From assembly GCF_003952365.1 (NCBI RefSeq), contig NZ_CP034443.1:2225001-2289000 (forward strand): a DNA stretch of 64,000 nucleotides. Direction: 5' to 3'. Shown in pieces: positions 30,052 through 38,203 of the stretch. The stretch comes from Mesorhizobium sp. M9A.F.Ca.ET.002.03.1.2. Its GTDB lineage: Bacteria > Pseudomonadota > Alphaproteobacteria > Rhizobiales > Rhizobiaceae. The stretch's first letter is position 1, and the number at the start of each line of letters is the position of its first letter. Under the pieces are notes generated by a model. It was not told the origin of the DNA. It searched no databases and saw only the letters and a program-made list of their open reading frames with translations. The position numbers and the translations under genes were made by a program.

Positions 30052-30825
30052 CTACCGGTTCGTGAAATTCGGCTTCCGCTTCTCGGCAAAGGCCGCCATG
30101 CCTTCCTTCTGGTCGTCGAGCGCAAACAGTGAGTGAAACAGCCGGCGCTCGAACCGCAGCCCTTCGGCCAGTGTCGTTTCATAGGCGCGGTTGACGGCCT
30201 CTTTCGCCATCATCACCGACGGCAGCGAAAAATCGGCTATCTTGGCCGCCGCCTTCAGCGCTTCCTCGATCAGCTCGCCGGCAGGCACGACGCGCGACAC
30301 CAGGCCGGAACGTTCGGCCTCTGCAGCATCCATCATCCGCCCGGTCAGGCACATATCCATCGCCTTCGACTTGCCGACGAAGCGCGTCAGGCGCTGCGAT
30401 CCGCCCATGCCCGGCATCACGCCGAGCGTGATCTCGGGCTGGCCGAACTTGGCGTTGTCGGCGGCGATGATGAAATCGCACATCATCGCCAGTTCGCAGC
30501 CGCCGCCGAGCGCATAGCCGGCCACCGCCGCGATGACAGGCTTGCGCGCCCGGGCGAGCTCTTCCCAGCCGACAAAGAAATCCTGGACATAGGCGTCGAC
30601 AAAGGAGATCGCCTGCATTTCCTTGATGTCCGCACCCGCCGCGAAGGCTTTTTCGGAGCCGGTGATGACCATCGCGCCGATGTTGGCATCCGCGCAGAAG
30701 CCGTTCACGGCCGCGACCACTTCCGCCAGGACCTGGGAGTTCAGCGCATTGAGCGCCTTCGGCCGGTTCAGTGTGATCAGCCCGACCTTGCCGCGGGTCT
30801 CCACGATGATCGTTTCATAGGCCAT
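30052..30825 (-). CDS. enoyl-CoA hydratase
   Basis: Crotonase-fold enzyme of 257 residues. The oxyanion-hole segments are [11 protein letters not shown] and [14 protein letters not shown], with both catalytic glutamates present (the second in [17 protein letters not shown]). Likely acts in fatty acid beta-oxidation. It follows mutM by 63 bases and is near rpsT and dnaA, an arrangement kept in many rhizobia. Confidence 0.92.
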   Translation of the reverse strand: MAYETIIVETRGKVGLITLNRPKALNALNSQVLAEVVAAVNGFCADANIGAMVITGSEKAFAAGADIKEMQAISFVDAYVQDFFVGWEELARARKPVIAAVAGYALGGGCELAMMCDFIIAADNAKFGQPEITLGVMPGMGGSQRLTRFVGKSKAMDMCLTGRMMDAAEAERSGLVSRVVPAGELIEEALKAAAKIADFSLPSVMMAKEAVNRAYETTLAEGLRFERRLFHSLFALDDQKEGMAAFAEKRKPNFTNR

Positions 30826-30888
30826 GACTTATCTCCTCGCTCGGTCATCTAGCTCGCACCCGGCACCTGCTCATACCTGGCACCTAAC

Positions 30889-31797
30889 TCACAACTGACA
30901 GGCCCGGCAATAGAAGGTGGAACGCCCGCTTTGCACGATACGCTCTATCTGGCCGCCGCAGCCGGGCTTGGAGCAGGGTTCGCCCTCGCGATCATAGACC
31001 GCGAAGGAATGCTGGAAATAACCCAGGGACCCGTCGGTCTGCATATAGTCGCGCAGCGACGATCCGCCGGCAGCGATCGCATCGGCGATCACCGAGCGGA
31101 TTGCTTCGGCCAAGGCGTCGCTCTGCTGCCTGGCCTTCTTTCCGGGTTTTGCGACAGTGCCTGCCTCGCGCAACGGCGACAAGCCGGCCCGCCACAGGGC
31201 CTCCGACACATAGATATTGCCGAGCCCGGCGATCAGCCGCTGGTCGAGAAGTGCTGCCTTCAGCGGCGACTTCCGGCCTTTCAACAGCGAGGCGAGCAGC
31301 CCGCCGTCCAACGTGTTGCCCGTCGGCTCGACGCCCAGCCCTGCCAGCATCGGATGCGTGTCGGGCGCCCCTTCCGAAAACAGCATGAAACCGAAACGGC
31401 GCGGGTCGTTGAAGATCACGCGGGATCGGGCGCCTTCGGGAGAGACGACATGGAAGACGACGTGATCGTGCACCGCATTTTTCGAGCGCTCGTGATAAAA
31501 CTCGCCCAACATTTCGCTGCTATCGGGCATTTCGCTGCCATCGGACGTCTCGATGCGGAACGATCCCGACATGCCGAGATGGCAGATCAGCACCGGGCCG
31601 CCTTCCAGGTGCATCGTCAGGTATTTTGCGCGGCGACCGAGCGCCGTGATCGTCTTGCCGGTCAGCCTCTCCAAGAATTTTTCGGGGAATGGAAAACGCA
31701 GGTCGGGCCGGCGTGCCTCGACGCGGACGATGCGGGCGCCTTCCAGGACCGGCCGCAAGCCGCGCCGGACCGTTTCGACCTCAGGCAACTCAGGCAT
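30889..31797 (-). CDS. mutM: formamidopyrimidine-DNA glycosylase MutM (Fpg)
   Basis: Base-excision enzyme for 8-oxoguanine. Pro2 and Glu3 of [13 protein letters not shown] are the catalytic N-terminus; the C-terminal zinc finger has CSKPGC and CRAC. 302 residues is slightly longer than E. coli Fpg (269), with a small insertion near residue 85 ([14 protein letters not shown]). Its first 8 bases overlap the 3' end of deoB, so the two are cotranscribed. Confidence 0.95.
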   Translation of the reverse strand: MPELPEVETVRRGLRPVLEGARIVRVEARRPDLRFPFPEKFLERLTGKTITALGRRAKYLTMHLEGGPVLICHLGMSGSFRIETSDGSEMPDSSEMLGEFYHERSKNAVHDHVVFHVVSPEGARSRVIFNDPRRFGFMLFSEGAPDTHPMLAGLGVEPTGNTLDGGLLASLLKGRKSPLKAALLDQRLIAGLGNIYVSEALWRAGLSPLREAGTVAKPGKKARQQSDALAEAIRSVIADAIAAGGSSLRDYMQTDGSLGYFQHSFAVYDREGEPCSKPGCGGQIERIVQSGRSTFYCRACQL

Positions 31798-33028
31798 GGC
31801 CGCCTATCGTTGCATAGAAGGAAGTGCCGTGGCGGCCGCGTGCCAGCCCGAGGTGTTCGGCGACGGTTTCACCGATGTCGGCGAACGTCGCCCGGAGCCC
31901 AATATCGCCGCTAAAACCCGGTCCCGTGCCGATCACCGGAATGCGTTCGCGCGTATGATCGGTGCCGTGCCAGGTCGGATCGTTGCCGTGGTCGGCCGTG
32001 AGGATGAGAAGATCGCCGTGCCTCAACTGCGCAAGCGCCTCCGGCAGCCGCCGGTCGAAAGCCTCCAGCGCGGCGGCATAGCCGGCAACGTCGCGCCGGT
32101 GGCCATACTCTGTGTCGAAATCGACGAAATTGGCGAAGACGAGATCGCCGTCGCCCGCGTCGTTCATCGCGCCCAGTGCCTTGTCGAACATCGCCATGTT
32201 GCCGGCGGCCTTGCGCACCTCCGAAATGCCGCGATGGGCGAAGATATCGCCGATCTTGCCGACCGCGATGACCCGGCTGCCGCGCGCCGTCAGCCGGTCG
32301 AGCAGCGTCGGCTCCGGCGGCGGCACCGAATAGTCCCGGCGGTTGTGCGTCCGTTCGAAGCTGGCGGCGGTTTCCCCAATGAAAGGCCGCGCGATCACCC
32401 GTCCGATATTCAGCGGATCGACCAGCCTGCGCACCACCTTGCAGAATTCGTAGAGCCGTTCCAGGCCGAAGTGAATTTCATGCGCGGCGATCTGCAGCAC
32501 GGAGTCGACCGAAGTGTAGCAGATCGGCTTGCCGGTGCGGATATGCTCCTCGCCGAACCGCTCGATGATCTCGGTGCCCGGGGCGTGGCAATTGCCGAGA
32601 ATGCCCGGCACCCCTCCTTCGCGGATGATCGCTTCGGTCAGTTCGGCCGGAAAGGCGGGAACCGTGTCCGGGAAATAGCCCCAGTCGAAGCGGACTGGCA
32701 GGGCGGCGATTTCCCAATGGCCCGATGGCGTGTCCTTGCCGCTCGAAATCTCCTGCGCCGCGCCATGGAAGGCGGAGGCGAGCTGAGCCTTGGCGCCGTC
32801 GCCGAAGCTAAAGCCCGTCGCGGTTTTCGCCGCGTGGCCCAGACCGAGCGAGAGCATGTTGGGTACGAAGAGCGGTCCTTTGCGCAGCCCCAAGCGATCC
32901 GCGCGCCCTTCCGCGCAGGCTTCAGCGATGTGTCCGAACGTATTGGAGCCGGCGTCGCCATAGCGCTCGGCGTCGGCCGCGCCGCCGATGCCGAAGGAAT
33001 CGAGAACGAAAAGGAAGGCGCGCGCCAT
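31790..33028 (-). CDS. deoB: phosphopentomutase DeoB
   Basis: Interconverts ribose-1- and ribose-5-phosphate (and deoxyribose forms) in nucleoside breakdown. Metal-binding segments are [37 protein letters not shown] and [18 protein letters not shown]. 412 residues is normal. It overlaps mutM by 8 bases, an unusual operon partner for this gene, which is more often with other nucleoside-salvage genes. Confidence 0.95.
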   Translation of the reverse strand: MARAFLFVLDSFGIGGAADAERYGDAGSNTFGHIAEACAEGRADRLGLRKGPLFVPNMLSLGLGHAAKTATGFSFGDGAKAQLASAFHGAAQEISSGKDTPSGHWEIAALPVRFDWGYFPDTVPAFPAELTEAIIREGGVPGILGNCHAPGTEIIERFGEEHIRTGKPICYTSVDSVLQIAAHEIHFGLERLYEFCKVVRRLVDPLNIGRVIARPFIGETAASFERTHNRRDYSVPPPEPTLLDRLTARGSRVIAVGKIGDIFAHRGISEVRKAAGNMAMFDKALGAMNDAGDGDLVFANFVDFDTEYGHRRDVAGYAAALEAFDRRLPEALAQLRHGDLLILTADHGNDPTWHGTDHTRERIPVIGTGPGFSGDIGLRATFADIGETVAEHLGLARGRHGTSFYATIGGHA

Positions 33029-33176
33029 TGCGGGGATTCGTTATTATTGTCTGTCCGCCCAGACATAGGGATCTGCGCCGCCATTGGCAATTCGGAACCA
33101 GGCGGCTTGGCGCGATAGTTGAGATGTGGCGAAATGCCTGCATATGCAGGATCGACGAAAAACAGGCGGGATTCAT

Positions 33177-34091
33177 ATGGCGCGTGCCCTGAAGGCATCT
33201 GCAGCCGTCATGACGATACTGAGTGCGTCCTGGTCAAACCCGGGACGCGCCGATTGGCGGGATGACATCGGCACGTTTCGTGTCGGCATCGTCGCCGAGC
33301 CTGGCGCCGGCGGCACTGTTCCGGGGCTGGCGCTGTTGGCGGATGCCTACACCAAGGCGCTCGGCATGAAGGTGGAGTTTGTCGTTGCCCGCGACTACGC
33401 GGCGCTGATCGAGGCGCAGACCGACGCCCGCGTCGACTATGCGGTCTATTCGGCGATGGCCTACGCCACCGCCTCCGAACGCTGCGGCTGCGTCGAGCCT
33501 CTTGTGGCGCCTGTCGATTCCGACGGCGCGATCGGCATCCGCTCCGTTTTGCTGACGCGGGACGGCAAGGTCCCCGATCTGGCCGCGATGGAAGCATATC
33601 GGGTCGCCATGGCGCCTGCGGACAGCGTCGGTTCTCTCTTGCCGCTTGCCGGGCTGGCCGCCGAAGGCGTCAAGGTCGCTGAGAACGCGTCATTTCTGAC
33701 GCACGCCAGTTCAACTGCGGCGGCTGAAACGATGCTGGTCGACGGTGGGGCCGATGCCATGTTCGGCTGGATGCCGGCGGTGGCCGACGGCCAGCCTGAA
33801 GTCCCGGGCGGCACGATGGCCAGACTGGAAGTTGCAGGGCTTTCGAAAGCAGCGCTTCAGGTCGTGTGGACGTCCGGCCTGCTGCGATATGGTCCCCATG
33901 CTGTCCGCAGCGACCTCGACCCTGAGGCCAAGCGTCGGCTCACCGTGTTCCTCACCAATCTCAGATCGATGACGCCGGATGTCTACGATCTTCTGGAGCA
34001 GAAGCATTCCGGCGGCTTCGCCGTCGCCAGCCCAAAGGATTACGCGATGGCGGCGGCCATGGTGCGCTTTGTGTCAGGCAACGGTCGATAG
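33177..34091 (+). CDS. PhnD-like periplasmic phosphate/phosphonate-binding protein, orphan
   Basis: A signal peptide is likely (SAAVMTILSASWSNPGRA, about residues 8-25). The mature part resembles the PhnD/PBP-like family (FRVGIVAEPGAGGTVPGLALLADAYTK, then a two-lobe segment to residue ~300). The ATG at 33177 has GGCGGGA upstream. No permease or ATPase genes flank it. It is convergent with the TadE/TadG genes; ligand and role are unknown. Confidence 0.75.
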   Translation: MARALKASAAVMTILSASWSNPGRADWRDDIGTFRVGIVAEPGAGGTVPGLALLADAYTKALGMKVEFVVARDYAALIEAQTDARVDYAVYSAMAYATASERCGCVEPLVAPVDSDGAIGIRSVLLTRDGKVPDLAAMEAYRVAMAPADSVGSLLPLAGLAAEGVKVAENASFLTHASSTAAAETMLVDGGADAMFGWMPAVADGQPEVPGGTMARLEVAGLSKAALQVVWTSGLLRYGPHAVRSDLDPEAKRRLTVFLTNLRSMTPDVYDLLEQKHSGGFAVASPKDYAMAAAMVRFVSGNGR

Positions 34092-34121
34092 CAATGGCGA
34101 TCGGGGTCGGAAGCGGTCGTT

Positions 34122-34760
34122 TCAGCAGGAGCCGCAGGGAATCGTCGGGCTCCTGCGGGGCCTGAGATAATAGGTTTCGCCCATCGATATCGTGTCGAAG
34201 GCCGAGCTCAATCCAAGCCGCTTCTCACTGTCCGCCGACCAGGTGATGATCGGTTTGTATGCGAGATTGCCTTCGACGCGAATGAGAAAGGTGCCCTTGA
34301 TCTTGAGCGCCGGTGGAACCGTGGTGACGGAGTCCTTGGCGGCGCCGGCGCTAAAAGCACCGCCGACCATCTTGCGTGACCACACGACCAGCACCTTCGG
34401 CGTCGTTTCGTTGGTGACCTCTATCGCGGTGATGGTGATTTCCGGGGTCGATCGATTGTAGGGCTGAAGCGTGGAGTTGCCGATCTGCATGATCGCATCG
34501 AGTTCGGCTGCCTCGACGGTCTGCCGCTGTGTGACGAGATCCGCCACCATGCTGCCGACGCGGCTGACCTTCTTGCTGGTCTCGATGGCTTGCGAGGCTT
34601 CCATGGTCATGAAGTACATGACCAGCAGCACAGGCACGATGAAGGCAAACTCAACGGCCGCGACACCGCGGCGATCGCTGCAGAACCGGATTGCTTTCGT
34701 GCAAATCCCGGCGATTCCCCCATGTGCCCCCGCACGCCCCATGCCCTCGTCCTTTCCCAC
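34122..34760 (-). CDS. TadE/TadG-family pilus assembly protein
   Basis: 212 residues with the family N-terminus: a short cytoplasmic part, then FCSDRRGVAAVEFAFIVPVLLVMYFM (about 27-52), a prepilin-like hydrophobic helix with Glu after the start of the helix, then a periplasmic C-terminal domain. TadE-like pseudopilins join the Flp pilus base. It follows the next gene by 18 bases and both are read away from flp. Confidence 0.8.
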   Translation of the reverse strand: MGKDEGMGRAGAHGGIAGICTKAIRFCSDRRGVAAVEFAFIVPVLLVMYFMTMEASQAIETSKKVSRVGSMVADLVTQRQTVEAAELDAIMQIGNSTLQPYNRSTPEITITAIEVTNETTPKVLVVWSRKMVGGAFSAGAAKDSVTTVPPALKIKGTFLIRVEGNLAYKPIITWSADSEKRLGLSSAFDTISMGETYYLRPRRSPTIPCGSC

Positions 34761-34778
34761 TCACGAAACGGTGCGCTT

Positions 34779-35336
34779 TCAGTTGTTGAACGGCTCGTTC
34801 TGCCAGGTTACCGATGTGAAATGCAGCGTGTTGCCGTCTTTCAGATTGGCCATCGACTTGGCCATGAAATCGGTCATGACAGGCCATTTGTAAAAAACCC
34901 GCAGCATGTTTATTGATTCAGCCAATCCTGGCGATACCGTAAAAGTTGCGGGGTTCGTCCCCGTCAGCACGATTTCGCGGTCCTGTATCTTGAAGCCTGC
35001 CTTGGCCGCATCGGCAAAGGTCGGATATTCGCGCAGATCCACCTCCAATCCGGGGCAGTCCTTGGCGACCATGATCTCCAGCCGGCTGCAGATCATGTCC
35101 TTCAGCGTCGCTTCGGTCATGTCGGCTTGCCTTATCTGGCCCGTTCGCAGTTGGCGCGCGACATCGTCGGTGATGTTGGCCATCACCTCCTGCCCGGCAA
35201 ATGAAATGCAGCTCTCCAGGATGGCAAAGACGAGGAGCGCAAACGGCATCGCAAGCATCGCGAATTCCAAAGCCGTGCTGCCGCGCCGGTCGCCAAGGAA
35301 CCGCGCGGAAAGGCTTGCTCGTCCTGCTTTGCTCAT
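34779..35336 (-). CDS. TadE/TadG-family pilus assembly protein
   Basis: 185 residues: an N-terminal positively charged segment, then GSTALEFAMLAMPFALLVFAILE (about 19-41), the TadE-type hydrophobic helix, then a periplasmic domain. With the gene at 34122 it forms a two-gene cluster. The Flp pilus of Aggregatibacter uses two such proteins, TadE and TadF; which one this is cannot be told here. Confidence 0.8.
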   Translation of the reverse strand: MSKAGRASLSARFLGDRRGSTALEFAMLAMPFALLVFAILESCISFAGQEVMANITDDVARQLRTGQIRQADMTEATLKDMICSRLEIMVAKDCPGLEVDLREYPTFADAAKAGFKIQDREIVLTGTNPATFTVSPGLAESINMLRVFYKWPVMTDFMAKSMANLKDGNTLHFTSVTWQNEPFNN

Positions 35337-35483
35337 GTCCCGTCTACCGATCCTGAAGAGGTGTCGGAGGAAACATTAGCGGAAACCCATTGAAGTGCGG
35401 TTTGGATGATCTTTAAATTCGACGGGTAGGTTTTAACCGGCCGATAACCGAAGCGGCATTTTGCGAGCGAGACGGCCAGTCGC

Positions 35484-35906
35484 CTACCGGCCGGCGCTCA
35501 TCTCGGCTTCTGAGGCCTTTTCCGCATCGCTTTTATACGAGCTCTCGCAATACGGCGTGCAGGACATGGTCTGTATTTCGGCACGTCGATAGATGCGCAC
35601 CGACGACGCGTCCTGCCGCACGACGGTAACCTGCTCGTCGACGATCGGCTGGCCCTCCTGGTCGAGGACGACGAGGTTGGTGACGCCAAAGCCCTTGCCC
35701 GTCAGCACGATCGTCGATGCATCCTGCACGGAGGCGTCGGCGATCGCCGGATTGCCGATGACGATCGTGTCGGCCGCGCGCGACAATTTGACGATCTTCG
35801 CCTGGTTCATCGTGACCTCGATGCCGGCGCCAGCATTGGCCGGCGCGACGAAGGCTGCGGCGGCAAGAAGCGCGGCAATCGGAAATGACGATCTCGGCCC
35901 GGTCAT
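35484..35906 (-). CDS. stand-alone pilus/secretin N-terminal-domain protein
   Basis: A signal peptide (PIAALLAAAAFVAPANAGA) is followed by a single T2SS/T3SS pilus N-domain of the kind found at the start of CpaC (IVKLSRAADTIVIGNPAIADASVQD, then GVTNLVVLDQEG and V VRQDASSVRIYRR region). A C-terminal Cys pair occurs (SCTPYC). No secretin pore follows, so at 140 residues this is only the N-domain. The ATG at 35906 (GGAGCG upstream) is preferred to an in-frame codon at 36029. It shares the 355-nt control region with flp. Confidence 0.8.
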   Translation of the reverse strand: MTGPRSSFPIAALLAAAAFVAPANAGAGIEVTMNQAKIVKLSRAADTIVIGNPAIADASVQDASTIVLTGKGFGVTNLVVLDQEGQPIVDEQVTVVRQDASSVRIYRRAEIQTMSCTPYCESSYKSDAEKASEAEMSAGR

Positions 35907-36261
35907 CGAAGCGCTCCACGGCGGCAAACTGCTCAACGGAACATGAACGAGATTGGTGAACCAACGGTTAAGCGGATGGGGCCGATGATGATGCAGGGAT
36001 CGGCATCGTGATCGCCTGGAGCGGGCCACTCCATTTCTCGAATCGCCAAATTGCGCTTTTCGCGGCCTTTTACGAGCCTGTCGAGCTCCAGGACGTCACT
36101 TAGTTTACGGTTAACCACGCAATGCATTCGACGCGGGAAAGGAATCAGTAAGGCTGTTTATTAAGCCGATCGAAAGAGCTTCTCCATACATTGGCAGCAT
36201 CCGATCAGCCGCCAAGAGAAGTTGACGGACTTGCTGTAACACGTGGAGTAGGAGCTCTCAA
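35907..36261. other. 355-nt divergent control region between the pilus N-domain gene and flp
   Basis: No gene is supported. It contains a CtrA-like half-site pair at 36100-36115 and several TTAA-rich spots. It must hold promoters for flp (plus) and for the TadE/TadG-linked genes (minus); I cannot place a good sigma-70 pair. Confidence 0.5.
36100..36115. promoter_or_regulatory. CtrA-like half-site pair upstream of flp
   Basis: TTAG-N7-TTAAC (36100-36103 and 36111-36115) differs from the CtrA consensus TTAA-N7-TTAAC in one base. Caulobacter pilA is activated by CtrA, so this is a plausible activator site 150 bases before flp. Confidence 0.45.
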
Positions 36262-36465
36262 ATGTCTAATCTCATTGCACGTTTTGTGAAAGACGAATCC
36301 GGCGCGACCGCCATCGAATATGGTCTGATCGCCGCCCTCATCGCACTCGCCATCATGGTCGGCGCCGGCGCGCTGGGCAATAGCATCAACGACAAGTTCG
36401 AGAATATTGCCGACACCCTCAACAACGCCGGCACGACCGCCGCGCCGGCCCCTGCCACCCCGTAA
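36262..36465 (+). CDS. flp: Flp-type major pilin
   Basis: 67-residue precursor with the Flp pilin pattern: short leader, cleavage region followed by GATAIEYGLIAALIALAIMVGAG with the conserved Glu-Tyr pair, then a short C-terminal Ala/Pro-rich segment. It is exported and assembled into adhesive Flp pili by the proteins encoded downstream; CpaA should cut the leader. It has its own strong terminator. Only one flp copy is seen in the window. GTAGGAG precedes the ATG. Confidence 0.95.
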   Translation: MSNLIARFVKDESGATAIEYGLIAALIALAIMVGAGALGNSINDKFENIADTLNNAGTTAAPAPATP

Positions 36466-36495
36466 TAGACAACGACGTTCAGTTGTTTTCCAGAT

Positions 36496-36522
36496 AAGGG
36501 CCGCCACGCTGGCGGCCCTTTT
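36496..36522 (+). terminator. strong intrinsic terminator of flp
   Basis: AAGGGCCGCCA (36496-36506) pairs with TGGCGGCCCTT (36510-36520) around a CGC loop, then TT. It lies 31 bases after the flp stop and would make flp expression exceed that of the downstream assembly genes. Confidence 0.85.
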
Positions 36523-36621
36523 CCAATCGCACCGCGCGATTTGAAATTTCGGCCTCATCAATCGTTAATCGAACATGCCTAGGCTGGGACCAGGCACAGT
36601 TCGACCACAGGCGCCACGCCC

Positions 36622-37140
36622 ATGCTTGAAGCCCTGATCTTCGTCGTCTTTCCGTTCTGCATGCTTTTTGCCGCGATCTCCGACATGCTGTCGATGACGA
36701 TCGCCAATCGCGTGCCGCTGTTGCTTGTGGCTGTCTTCGCCCTGGTCGCGCCGTTGACGGGCATGGACTGGGCAACCTATGGCTGGCATTTCGCCGCCGG
36801 CGGCCTGGTTCTCGCCGTGACCTTCGGTCTGTTCGCGCTCGGCGGCATGGGAGGCGGCGACGCCAAGCTACTGGCCGCCACAGCCATCTGGATGGGGCTC
36901 AATGTCCATCTCATTCAATATCTCGTGGTCTCGACATTCATCGGTGGCCTGCTGACGCTGGCCATTCTCGTCTATCGGAAATCGCCGCTTGCAGCCATTA
37001 CAAGCCACAACCCGTTCTTGCGCCACTTCGCCGACGAGACGACCGGCGTCCCCTATGGCATCGCGCTTGGCATTGGCGGGCTGATTACCTTTCCGAATTC
37101 GCCGTTGATGGCGTGGGCACTGGCAAGGCTGGCGGCCTAG
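36622..37140 (+). CDS. cpaA: prepilin peptidase CpaA/TadV
   Basis: Aspartic membrane protease that removes the leader from Flp pilin. Of about six transmembrane helices, the two active aspartates are in the segments SDMLSMTIANR and GMGGGDAKLLA. 172 residues is normal for the short TadV type, which lacks the methylase domain. It stands alone between the flp terminator and the cpaB promoter region. Confidence 0.93.
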   Translation: MLEALIFVVFPFCMLFAAISDMLSMTIANRVPLLLVAVFALVAPLTGMDWATYGWHFAAGGLVLAVTFGLFALGGMGGGDAKLLAATAIWMGLNVHLIQYLVVSTFIGGLLTLAILVYRKSPLAAITSHNPFLRHFADETTGVPYGIALGIGGLITFPNSPLMAWALARLAA

Positions 37141-37173
37141 TCTAATTCCAGCCGCCGACCGTCCCTCGTCAGA

Positions 37174-37219
37174 CCAGCCTTCCGCACTCGAATTTGCCAG
37201 ACTTCCGCACTCGAATTTG
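37174..37219. repeat. two-copy 23-nt tandem repeat between cpaA and cpaB
   Basis: CCAGCCTTCCGCACTCGAAT (37174 on) is repeated exactly adjacent at 37197 with one C/A difference; unit length 23 nt. It lies 34 bases after cpaA. Confidence 0.8.
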
Positions 37220-37287
37220 GCGGTGCAAAACAGGCGGCTTGGCGCCATTTTTATACGCCGGCCGGATCGCTCCAATTTATGTAAACC

Positions 37288-37320
37288 TTAAATTAATCAC
37301 GATCGTAAGTATTAAATTAA
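37288..37320. promoter_or_regulatory. paired TTAAATTAA sites upstream of cpaB
   Basis: TTAAATTAA occurs at 37288-37296 and 37312-37320, about 24 bases apart, in an AT-rich stretch of an otherwise GC-rich region, 71 bases before the cpaB start. It does not fit CtrA spacing (TTAA-N7-TTAA). It may be an UP-like or regulator site. Confidence 0.35.
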
Positions 37321-37390
37321 CCTTGTTTTGACGATTGCCGCTGCAAGGTCCGGCTTGGCTAGGTGGTTTGCCAAGGCGAGGTTCGGACGA

Positions 37391-38203
37391 ATGCCAGCAT
37401 CCCGACTGATCATTCTGGGCGTGGCGGTGGCCGCGGCGGGTGGCGCAGGATATGTTGCGAAAAACATGGTGGCGGCTCCGCCGCCGCAAATCGTCGATTC
37501 CGGCCCCAAGGCGCCGGCAATCGCGTTGCAGGACGTGCTTGTCCTGTCCGGCGACGTTCCGATGGGCAGTCCGCTCGAGAACAACATCAGATGGCAGTCC
37601 TGGCCGGCCGACGGCATCAACGCGAATTTCATCACCCGCGCCGCGGAGCCCGAAGCACTGGAGAAGCTGAAAGGCGGCGTCGCCCGCGTGGCGATGTATG
37701 CCGGTGAGCCGCTGCGGCGCTCCAAGCTGATCGGCGAGGGACAGAGCTTCATGTCGTCGATCCTGCCCTCCGGCATGCGGGCCGTCGCCACAGCCGTATC
37801 GGCCGACACGTCGGCCGGCGGCTTCATTCTTCCCAACGATTTCGTCGACGTCATCATGACCCGCAGATCCGATGCCGGGAGCGGCGGCAGCGGTTTTACG
37901 ACCGAAACCATCCTCAAGAACATTCGCGTCCTGGCGATCGACCAGACCATCCAGGAGGACGAGGAAGGCAAGAGGACCAGGGTCGGCCAGACCGCTACGC
38001 TGGAACTGACACCGCAGCAGGCGGAGATCATCACCGTCGCCCAGCAGATGGCTGATCGCCTGACATTGGCGCTGCGGTCGATCAGCGACACCCAGGAGGA
38101 GAATCCGGGCGAGGCCGACTATCTCGTTTCCGGCAATGGGCGGCGTGGAACGGTGCGATTGATCAAGTCGGGCGAAGTTTCCGAAGTGGGGGCAAGGCAA
38201 TGA
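37391..38203 (+). CDS. cpaB: Flp pilus assembly protein CpaB (RcpC)
   Basis: Membrane-anchored periplasmic protein (hydrophobic segment LIILGVAVAAAGGAGYVA, about residues 6-23) with an SAF-type domain and the typical MRAVATAVSADTSAGGFILPNDFVDV. The ATG at 37391 gives the normal N-terminus; a TTG at 37328 would add 21 residues. It supports the secretin CpaC. Its stop overlaps the cpaC start by four bases (ATGA). Confidence 0.9.
   Translation: MPASRLIILGVAVAAAGGAGYVAKNMVAAPPPQIVDSGPKAPAIALQDVLVLSGDVPMGSPLENNIRWQSWPADGINANFITRAAEPEALEKLKGGVARVAMYAGEPLRRSKLIGEGQSFMSSILPSGMRAVATAVSADTSAGGFILPNDFVDVIMTRRSDAGSGGSGFTTETILKNIRVLAIDQTIQEDEEGKRTRVGQTATLELTPQQAEIITVAQQMADRLTLALRSISDTQEENPGEADYLVSGNGRRGTVRLIKSGEVSEVGARQ

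Noticed and set aside
16978..37219. CRISPR array
   Set aside because: The only short tandem repeats are two-copy, without spacers, and no cas genes are present.
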